Assembly: GCA_013396655.1 (NCBI GenBank)
Contig: WBMV01000261.1
Span: 56,768-120,767, forward strand
Length of the DNA stretch: 64,000 bases
Direction of reading: 5' to 3'
From: Campylorhamphus procurvoides
Lineage: Eukaryota; Chordata; Aves; Passeriformes; Dendrocolaptidae
Below the pieces are notes generated by a model. It worked only from the letters and a program-made list of their open reading frames with translations. It was not told where the DNA came from and searched no databases. Every line of letters begins with the position of its first letter. Position 1 is the first letter of the stretch. Both the position numbers and the translations under genes were made by a program. Positions 1 through 8,480 of this stretch are shown in pieces.

Positions 1-695
1 ATGGTGGGAGGTAAGATGGAGCTGTACCATTTCTTGTTCTTTTTATTACTGCAAACCACTCACTGCAAGGCTTGGGGTGGGAAACTGGGAGCTCTTCATG
101 GTTTGACTCCTCTGGAATGTGGGCAACAATGGGATGCAGGAGGAAAAGTGGCAGCAGCAGAGAACGGGGTTTATTTTCATGTGATTTTTTTCATGTTATT
201 CACAACATGCGTTTTGCAAACCATATGGTGAGAAATACCAGGGTAGGGATTTTGTAGTAGACCAATAATCCCTACCTTTTATCCCAGTCTTCAAGATTCC
301 ACCCCCAAATTCGAGACAAGCGTTACCATTCCTGCCTTGGTGGGAAAAGTCAATTTAACTTGAGAAAGGAAAACATCAAGGGGGGAATTTTTCAAAGCTG
401 CTGATTATGAAAATGTTCATGAAGTGCACTGGGTTTTAGCTGTTGCAAAAAATAATCCTGTGGGTGCTTTTTAATTATTAAATATCCTTAATTTTTTTGG
501 GAAGCAGGGCAATGTGCCCAGCAAGGTGTACTGACCATGTGTGCAGGAACAAGACGCTGAGAAGCAGGATTGATGCTGAGGAACTGCTGGGTTTGTGAGG
601 CTTTGTGCCACTTTTATAAGATTTCTAAAAACTGGACAAACACTATATCAAGTCTTAAAAGAGGGTGACAGGTTGTTTTTGCTCATGGTCATATG

Positions 696-730
696 TATAT
701 AAATACAACTGTTTTCTGTCTCCTCTCAGC
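696..730 (+). promoter_or_regulatory. TATA box and initiator of the C1orf162-like gene
   Basis: A TATATAAAT box lies at 696-704. A pyrimidine-flanked initiator (CTCAGCTT, with A at 728) sits about 30 bp downstream, the standard TATA-to-start spacing. The predicted start codon follows at 762, leaving a leader of about 34 nt. The motifs and spacing are seen directly; promoter activity is inferred. Confidence 0.55.
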
Positions 731-761
731 TTCTCTTGCTGTCCATTAGTGCTTGGAGAGA

Positions 762-2659
762 ATGGGAAGCGGTCCCTCCACAGAATCTACAGGTATTTTA
801 TTTTAAAAGCAGTTTTCTTAGCAGCAGAGTTCCTCACTAGCTGATGTTCTGACCCAAGAGCTGCTGTGGGGGTGGCTTAGCAGATGTGTGGAATAACTGC
901 GTGGCTGCCAAAGGCTGCCCTGAGACAGTAATGATACGAACCAGTCAGTTTTCCTGTCTGCTGGTTCCACTTTTCAGCCCTCTGACAGAGAAGTGTTACA
1001 CAAAAAATAACCCTGCCTTGTACAGCCACATGCCTGAATGTAGTTCTTGTTGCTTGTAATGCTACTGGAGAAATTTATATGTCTTAAACCAAGTTTTTGA
1101 TTATTTTTTTTTTCTATTCCAGTTACACCAACTTCCACTACCACCACCCTCCACACCACCCTCCACACCACTGCACCTAACTTACAAGCTTCAGAAGTTA
1201 AATGCTGGATTGAAAAGTAAATGTTTCACCTTTATTTCCTGACTCCAAGCCCAGAGCTGCCTGAGACTGCAGCCTCCTTCTGCAAGGGAGGACTTAGATG
1301 TCATATGTTCAATGTCCTGGGGTTTTAAAAAGTTCATTGGAATCTCCTAGTCTGTGCACTGGTGATGCTTAATGCAGATACACACCTTTTAACCTTGTAG
1401 GTTTGGGGATAAATGTGTTACACTCTATAAAGTCTGGTGAATTTCAGCACTGCCAGTGCTCCAACACTTCTGCTAAAACTGAGGATTCTGACAATTTCCT
1501 GTGTATCAACAGCCATGAAATCCTGTACATGTCACTGGCCTTCATCTCTGGGATTCTCCTGACTGTCCTGGTCTTTGCAATCATCTACCTCTCCAGAAAA
1601 AGTAAGTGGCACAGTCAAGGGAATAACAATGAAAACTACAGAAGTTACTTTGAAATTTCAAATTGTATCTGCCTTGAACAACTCATGTATCGATGAACAG
1701 GTCATTCTTTCCAGTAGCTCCCCAGGGGCTGTTTCTATGGGGGAATTAACTTGACCACTAATGAAGTTTTTCCTCATTCTGGCCCTGGCCAGACTAAATT
1801 CCTCAGTCCCTTTAACCCTGGCCACTTCCAACTGGTGGGCAGGGACTTGGTAGCCCAAACTGCCCACTTTGCAGTGACAAATTTTACAAGTTAGGTCTGC
1901 CACCCACCACTGAGCCTCTCCACACACAGTGGTATCCCTCTCTTTCCTAGATTACAAGAAATCCCACCAAAATTTACGAGAGGAAGTTTTCTTCCAGGAA
2001 GCACCTGAGGAGCATACCAGGAACACCCAGGTAAAGATCACAGCTGTTATTTCTAACACTTGATCCAGAGATTTCTTGAGAGGGTGGTAAATATTAATTT
2101 GGGGGTGGGAGGGAGAGAAGTCACTTGTGAGACTTGAGTATTGGTCAGCTGTTCTTTTGACTGAGGAAAAGGGCTCTCTTTGGGCATCCAAGGCTTCAGC
2201 CTGTGTTTGTAGTAGTCCAGGGAAGTACTGGAGTAGGTACAGCAGGAGGAAAGATGATGCTTCTCTATTATCACAGAAATGCCATGTATATTTCAAGGGT
2301 TCTGGAGCTTAACTAAACCTCTGATTAGGCAGGTTAGGAGAAATCTTTTCAAAAGGCAAGCATTTCTGCAATTTGCCTTTGTGATATTAATTCTTTCGAA
2401 GCCCCTAAAGGAGACTTGACCAAGGATCCTGAGCTAGACTAACCACTGGGATGAACCAGCATAGTGTATATTAATTTCCCATGTTCAGGCTCATACTCTT
2501 TATGGTGTGTGGTGCTGAGGGCAAACTAAAAGTGCTAAATTCCTGCTGACATGCAGTTCTTGAACACTGTAATGGTTGTGGCTTCTTTCCCACCCTCAGA
2601 ACGAGATTACCTACAGCACTCTGGTCTTCCAGCGGACTCAGACACCACTGGCTGTGTGA
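762..2659 (+). CDS. C1orf162: C1orf162-like single-pass membrane protein, five coding exons, about 132 aa
   Basis: Proposed exons are 762-792, 1123-1196, 1448-1601, 1951-2030 and 2600-2659, all with GT-AG introns and a continuous frame. The product starts MGSGPSTEST. A Thr/Ser-rich stretch follows (residues 11-30), then a short Cys-containing segment with an N-T-S sequon (37-54), one TM helix at about 61-83 (LAFISGILLTVLVFAII) followed by SRK, and a cytoplasmic tail ending with ITYSTLVF (116-123), an ITIM-like I-x-Y-x-x-L. The human C1orf162 protein as I remember it has the same plan: MG start, Thr-rich segment, LAF-x-x-G-x-LLT helix and a tyrosine tail motif. It also lies next to ADORA3. The tail exons are the safest part. 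The exon 2/3 junction is uncertain because a stronger splice pair (donor after 1216, acceptor before 1401) would hit a stop in this frame. Molecular function is unknown. Confidence 0.6.
1448..1601 (+). CDS. C1orf162: C1orf162-like exon 3 (TM exon)
   Basis: This exon encodes the Cys/Asn segment and the whole transmembrane helix, and ends at a consensus donor (A|GTAAGT) in phase 1. The following exon (acceptor TTTCCTAG, 1951) restores the frame exactly. The reading frame stays open upstream to 1403, so the true 5' boundary could be 1401 if exon 2 is joined differently. Confidence 0.6.
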
Positions 2660-2677
2660 TGATGAAGTTCCAAGAGA

Positions 2678-2809
2678 AATAAAAATGTTTCCACTTTCTG
2701 AACATCCAAAGACACCAGAACGTTACACCAAGGCCTGCAGTGCTCTGAGAATGCCAGCACTGCCTTCTGCAACACCAGCTCTTTTTATAGTTGTAGGGAG
2801 GAAATTAAA
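2678..2809 (+). terminator. Candidate poly(A) signals of the C1orf162-like gene
   Basis: AATAAA occurs at 2678-2683, only 19 bp past the stop codon, and ATTAAA at 2804-2809. Either could end the transcript; the sequence alone does not decide which is used. Confidence 0.35.
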
Positions 2810-5066
2810 GTCTCCTGTTCTAAGCTGGTTGCCAAAGATTGTGGGCAAATTGAGGGGTTTTTATACAGTATTTCCTCATCTGTAGAAATCTCCCTGCACT
2901 TGTAAAGTTTCCGTTTGTGTGAGCTACCAAAGAGAATTGAGAAATGAAAATGTTTCTCTGCATCTATCCATGTCTGTGACCTTGTGTTTCCCTTTTCTGT
3001 CACCAGCTGTAGCACTTTGCATATTTTTGTTTTTGATTGCCAAGTGCTCTGGTCAGTTATTTTCTGTTATTGGAGTGATGATAATGAAATGTTTGTGTAC
3101 AAATATCTACTTCCTGATTGGGTCCCATGAAAGAAATGCACAATCACAGTGTGACAGTGAAACATCTCTGGAAATGCTCATTCATGTGTTGTTGCCCACA
3201 ATGTTCTAAATACATTGTAAAAAGTTAAGAATCACTCTTTGGTCATAACTGGGGATTAAGTTCCCACGAGTGACTGTGTTTTAGCAGCCACAAGAAGGTT
3301 CCCTGCACGTTCCCATGGTGGGAGGTTTGTTGTCCCAGGGAGCACAGGGATGTTGCTCAAGGCTGAATGGGAGCAAAGTTTCCTGCTGGCTCAGAACCAT
3401 CCTTGTTTATGATCCCCAGAGAGTGCCAGATTCTTGCAGATGTTTCTCTCCCCCTGAAAACGCTGATATTTGCTGCTCAAACACCTCTCTAGAGGGATGT
3501 CTGGGGCAGGACAGGTGTCCTCCAGGCTCCTGTGTGCTGTGGCTGAAACATCTGAGGGGCTGAATGTGCCACCTGATGGCAGCACCAAGCCGTGGATGGG
3601 CACTGGGTTTAATTCCACTGAAACTGAACCCTTCTATGTTCTGAAATTTGCTGTGTGGTGTTGTGGGTAAGGCCACAGACTGTTCCACACTACAACTTGT
3701 CGTCTTTGCTTTGCCATTATCTGCTCTCATCTCAGTTTCTTCAAGGTCTATTTAACAGAGAAAATACCATATTCCTCCTTAGCATTTTTTGCTATGAAGA
3801 GATTCATAAGGGATGGTTGTTGTTTGGGCACAGTATTTTTAAATTTAACTTTTGTCTACAGTTGCTAAGTGTTATTCTGCTGCCTGACAGCGAGTGAGAA
3901 GTAAGGTCTGAAGATTTACCTGCCTTGAACAAACGTGACTTCCCCATGGCAGTAAGTTAGAAATGCAAGGGAAAGTGGCTCACCACAGGCTTCCCCCTCC
4001 TCGAGCCCAGCTCTAGGATGTTGGGGTTTCATGCAGATGTTTCCTCACTGTGAACTGTGCTGAGAGTCAGCACAACCATTTCATATACCTTGTGAAGCAC
4101 TGCCCACCACAGCACAGCGATTGTGTGTGTGTACCTGGAGGGCTGAGTCTACTTTTGTCACCCTAAGGACAAGCTTTCACAACAGGAACGTGCCTGAGTG
4201 TGGAGAAGTCCAATATAAATGTCCAGCTCTGTGAGGATGAGTGGAAACAGCTCGTGGGTTAAATGGTGCTGTGAAGGATGTGTGGACAGCAGTGGCCTGT
4301 GATATTCCCTGGCATTTTGGAGATGACATCTGCAAATGCAACGTTAGAAGGGAGAGTAGGGCTGGTCAGTTTGTTCTCAGAAGGCAGGATGGCTTCCCCT
4401 GCTCTCAGTCCCCTCTCTTCTTCCTCCATATCCTTGTGCCTTGTCCACTTGGAGTTTGCCAAGCATCCTGCCACGAATTTGATGCAGTGTTGCTCCCTCT
4501 TTCCTCAATTTATCAAAACCACATTGGCAAAGTTCCCTGTTCATTGTTCTAACAAATAATTTCCTGCTCTTTAGGTGGGACCTGTTTTTCTGCTGAAAGC
4601 AATCAGTTCCATCAGTGTTCATTAAGATCATGTACCAAATCCTGATGTACTTGTGCAGTGGCTTCCTTTGGCTTGTTCATATATAGAGCTGAATTGTGTA
4701 ATGGGGCAGAGCTTTGGCCTGGGACAAGGGTTACATCAGATAAGAAATGAGATGTCTGATCTCAGCTAAAGGAACAGATGCCAACGCTCTCTAAGATAAG
4801 TAACAGAATCAAGCCCTCCCTTTTCTGCTTTGTCTGGACTACTTTTCTTATTTAAAGATGGACAAAAAAGTAGCCTGGCCTTTAATGACCTATTTACAGT
4901 TTGACCCATGTTCCCTAAAAACAGCCTGTGTCAGCTGTGGTGTAATAATTAGTGCAATTTCTGTGCCATCCTAGGCAGGACACCAAGTGGAACTGTGCAG
5001 GCTGGTTTTTTGATTGTCATGGGAGAATTCAGTAGGCTGAATCAATATAAAATCCATCTGATATTT
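2810..5066. other. Intergenic, no gene seen (C1orf162-like to ADORA3)
   Basis: Only short, unsupported open frames are present. The interval contains simple A-rich runs around 5231-5260 and no clear repeat family. The two flanking genes converge across it, so both 3' ends face this interval. Confidence 0.6.
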
Positions 5067-5072
5067 TTTATT
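5067..5072 (-). terminator. Candidate distal ADORA3 poly(A) signal
   Basis: TTTATT on the plus strand is AATAAA on the minus strand, about 360 bp past the ADORA3 stop codon. A second AATAAA overlaps the stop codon itself near 5428-5433, which would be too early for a normal 3'UTR. Confidence 0.3.
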
Positions 5073-5428
5073 ATTCATGAAAATGTGACAGCACGAGTTG
5101 ACCAGACTCAAGTTTAGTCTAAATGGACAGAGAAGACAAAGGCTGTGAGAACAGTCAGTGAGGTTGTGAGCTGCTGGGTTACAAAGAACACATTTATCCT
5201 GTTTTTCAGTGGACTCAACCAGTTCTTACGTTAAAAAAAACCCAAAAAAAACCCAACACTAGACAATATTTCCTTCTGTATTTTGAAATTATATAATACA
5301 AAGACATATATACACACACAGCTTTAGGGTAACCTTCAGATCTACATGATGCTACATTTTCCCCATGTGTTTCTTAGCAAAGCCAGGTGGTTTATCAATG
5401 GTCTGGAATATAGTGGCAGGTTCAGGCT

Positions 5429-6029
5429 TTATTTATGACTGTGGGTCTGTTGTTTCTCTGTGAGAGCTGGGTCTGGTTTTTTGCACAGGATATAGGTCCT
5501 TAAAATGAAAAGGTACGTGGTTTTGAACTTCTTTATCCTCCAGGCGTAGACAATGGGGTTCATAGCAGAATTGACATGGGATAACAGGATTGCCAAGTAG
5601 ATCAAATGCAGGGGGATCTGAGTCTCAGGGTAAAAATAGGCAATGCAGTTTATAATGCACAGAGGCAACCAGGATATTGCAAACAGGAAGAGAACAAGTG
5701 CAAGGGACTTGGCTGTCTTGAACTCTTGCCCATAAAAACCTCCAGCCCCTCTCATACTGGTCAGACCGTGCCCCAGCTTTGTCCTGATGATGTGGAAGAT
5801 TTCAATATACAGAGCACACATGATGAGCAGGGGGAAGAGGGTGCACGTGAAGAAGCCAATATATACCATGTAATCCATTCTCATCACAGACATGAATCGA
5901 CACCTGAGGAAGTCGGAGTTTCTTGACTCGTGCCAGCCAAACATGGGGATGAGCCCCACCAGCAGGGACACAGACCAGCACAGCCCCAGTGCCCACCAAA
6001 CTCTTCTCTCTGAAGTGATTTTTTTATAC
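5429..6029 (-). CDS. ADORA3: ADORA3 coding exon 2 (TM4 to C-terminus)
   Basis: This exon has the acceptor CCTGACAG|G and runs to the TAA stop. It encodes the second intracellular loop, TM4-TM7 and the tail. The second extracellular loop ([13 protein letters not shown]) is about six residues shorter than in human A3 and lacks the human Asn-Val-Thr sequon. Confidence 0.96.
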
Positions 6030-7256
6030 CTGTCAGGGAAGAAAACCCAGGCTGTGTTAAAGAGAAGTGTTTAAAACACTTAGGGATGGTTTCAAGAACT
6101 CACACGTTCAGATACTAAAAGGTCATTATCAGAAAATGGAGCATTAGTTTTTGTTTTGTTTTTTGTTAATGGGGAAACCGAATCTTATCTTGAGACAAGA
6201 CCCAACAGTTATTTTGCAGTGTCAGTGAGAATTGTGCTTAACTTCCCTGTTTATAGTTGGATGGTTTTATCTCTTTTATTTTTTCTTTCACTGTGATCTT
6301 AGTGCTCCTCCAAGATATTGTGTTCCTGCTATTAGCAGTTGTCTTATTTCTCAGCTTTCTTAGTTGTACCTTCCTCTTTATATTTGGTATATAAAATGTT
6401 CTTTTTTACTTTAATTTCATAAGTCCATTCACATAAAAAGATACTATTTTTTTTGATGCTTGAGATTACGCTTTGCATTGTTACTTTATGTACTTTTCCA
6501 TTTAAATATAAACAGTGAACGGTTTAAGTTAACCCCCAGTAAGTTTGTTACGACTTTTATGTTTTCAGCAAACGCTAAAAGGAATTTTATTTAAAAGACC
6601 TGCCTCAGAAACCCAAAGAAACTTCTAGCACACTCAGCATCCTGCCCAGGATGAAGAATTTAACAGTTCACCCACAGACTCATCCTGTGGCCAAGCTCTG
6701 GTGCGTGACAGCACCGAGCTATTGGCCCTTTGTGAGCACCCCGGGGGTCTCTCTGTGCTGCACCAGCTGCAGAGAGGGGTCCCTGCTCCACAAAGCTCAG
6801 CTCAGCGGGGCTTTTGGGCACAAACAGCCACTTATTTGTTAGAGAAGGGCCAAGCTGAGGAGGTGGCACCCGTGGGGCACAGGCTGGGCAGGAGCAGAGG
6901 AGCAGCACTCACCTGGTGGGCAGCTTCACTCGCAGGTACCTGTCGATGGCGATGGCCAGGAGGGAGAAGATGGAGGCGTTGGTGAAGATCACCATGAGGC
7001 AGCACAGGAAGAGGCAGGTGTAGAAGTGCACGGAGATGCCCAGGCTCACCACGATGGCCAGGGGCACCACGAGGATCCCCACGGCGATATCGGCCAGCGC
7101 CAGGGACACGATGAAGTACAGGGTCATGTTCTGGAAGGTCGAGCTCAGCTTCACCACCCAGATCACCAGGATGTTGCCCAAAGTGGCAAGCAAAGCCACC
7201 AGGCACTCAGTGCCAATGTAAATCCCGTCCAGGCTGCTCAGGCTGTCGTTTGGCAT
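5429..7256 (-). CDS. ADORA3: Adenosine A3 receptor (class A GPCR), two exons, 314 aa
   Basis: Adenosine A3 is a plasma-membrane receptor that lowers cAMP through Gi. Coding exons are 6913-7256 and 5429-6029 on the minus strand, joined inside an Arg codon (AG|G) across an 883-bp intron. The split after the TM3 region (VKLPTR|YKK) is where, from general knowledge, adenosine receptor genes carry their intron. Seven TM segments are visible. Key features are D105-R-Y in TM3, the C81-C158 disulphide pair, F160 in the second extracellular loop, W235 in SWLP (TM6), N242, H266 and N272-P-I-V-Y in TM7, which together cover the ligand-contact and activation motifs of human A3. C297 could be palmitoylated. 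An N-D-S glycosylation sequon is at N3. Human A3 is 318 aa, so the length fits. The sequence resembles A3 far more than A1 or A2 (MPN start, [29 protein letters not shown]). Confidence 0.97.
6030..6912 (-). other. ADORA3 intron
   Basis: This 883-bp GT-AG intron contains AT-rich sequence at 6110-6600 and no recognised repeat or nested gene. It is a phase-2 intron. Confidence 0.9.
6913..7256 (-). CDS. ADORA3: ADORA3 coding exon 1 (N-terminus to the DRY region)
   Basis: This exon carries the start codon (7254-7256) and residues 1-114: the extracellular N-terminus, TM1-TM3 and the DRYLRVKL motif. Its donor reads CCAG|GTGAGTG on the minus strand. The start is chosen because MPN matches mammalian A3 and no upstream in-frame extension looks receptor-like. 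Confidence 0.96.
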
Positions 7257-8160
7257 GGTGATGCTCCTGCCCTGGCTTGAGCTGCAGGAAGAGACACGGG
7301 CATCGATGACCCTGTGTGGGATCTGCCTTCAGTTGTTCCAGGGACTTCAATGTGTAAACGTCTTTGAGTATTCCACGTCGTCCACACTCGGGCGGTGAAT
7401 TAGGTGTTGCCTTCCCACAGAGCTGCAAACACCTCAGCATCCAGGAACTGCTCCCCTCTCTGGAGACATCTCCTGAAGCCACAGCCTTGTCTCAGTGAAG
7501 AATTTTGGAAGGCTATTTTGGAGGAAAAAACCAGAGAAGCTTCCACACTCCTCCTTACCAGCAATTAATAAGCAAATACTTTAACAGCTTCCTCTTTCAA
7601 GCCACACTGTTAGAAGTCAGAGAACGTCAACCACAGCTGACTGCAAAGCTGCCACTTATCACTTGAGATAATCTCTCTGCAGTCACTGTGGCAAATGAGG
7701 CAGCTCAGGGGATGTTCAAGAGCATTGCATTAAATTCCAATACCTGACTTAATTCGGGATGTACCAGTCCAGTTAAGGCCCTGAGGTGGCTGAAAAACAC
7801 TTTTTATTTGGACCTTTCTCAGCCTGAGAAGAACACTCATAACATGGGTGGTGTTTCCAGTGAGAGCCCTGGTTTCTGCTGGAAATCAGTATGACAATCA
7901 AGCTTGTCATGTTCAGAGAATGCCATACATTCCTGTGCCTGGTTTGTGGAAGATGGAGAAACAAGGAAGGTGTGGGAAGTGATGGGGAGCAGCAGGGAGA
8001 GGGTGTGAAAGCTGTGACGTGCAGGGAGCCCGGCAGTCGTGGTGCCCCACTCTCTATTTCTTAATTTTGGATGTAAACAGCCTCAAATGTCCAAAATGTG
8101 AGTGGGCAGTGTGGATGTGGTCTGCATCTGGACAGAGACTGTGATTGTGGTGGCTGAGGA
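7257..8160. other. ADORA3 5' flank, no gene seen
   Basis: This interval should hold the ADORA3 leader and promoter. I see no convincing TATA box, CpG island or upstream exon, and open frames are short and unsupported. Confidence 0.5.
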
Positions 8161-8162
8161 AC

Positions 8163-8330
8163 TGGTTGGGTGGTCACATCCAGAGGGAGACAGCCAATGG
8201 CTCAGTGTCCTGAGGGACATCAGTGACAAGTGATGTCCCTCAGGGGTCTGTACTGGGACCAGGATTGTTTAGTGCCTTCACTGATGACAGACAAAGAGAT
8301 TTAGTGCTGGACAGGGCAGAGAAATTATAA
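8163..8330 (+). mobile_element. CR1 LINE fragment (reverse transcriptase region)
   Basis: One frame reads DVPQGSVLGP followed by LFSAFTDD, the signature of the CR1 reverse transcriptase palm (family form PQGSVLGP-LFN-F--D). It is preceded by the usual CR1 context, a valley of GGTCACA-CCAGAGGG. The fragment is short, diverged and has no intact ORF, so it is a dead relic. Confidence 0.8.
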
Positions 8331-8480
8331 GGAAAGGCTTGTTGGTCGAGGTATAAGGACAGGGAGAGGTCACTCGGCTGTGACCAAGATGGGCCAAACA
8401 GCCTCAGGGAAAAATTAATTACCAATCAGATGAGAGTAGGATCATGAGAAATCCAACCAAACTGGTGGGGCAGAGGCTGG
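8331..8480 (+). repeat. Degenerate dispersed repeat, possibly an LTR relic
   Basis: The segment around 8355-8450 (AGGACAGGGAGAGGTCACTC, then AATTAATTACCAATCAGATGAG) resembles a dispersed avian repeat I recall with an LTR-like character. I cannot name the family reliably. It abuts the CR1 fragment, suggesting nested or adjacent insertions. Confidence 0.35.

Noticed and set aside
1..231. Frame starting at base 1 with a hydrophobic, signal-like N-terminus
   Set aside because: A donor-like GGAG|GTAAGA sits directly after the first codons and the rest looks non-coding. No domain or partner exon is visible, and the TATA-driven gene starts later.
5606..5926. Plus-strand frame of 106 codons
   Set aside because: It is the antisense shadow of ADORA3 exon 2.
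7026..7280. His/Asp-rich plus-strand frame
   Set aside because: It is the antisense shadow of ADORA3 exon 1.
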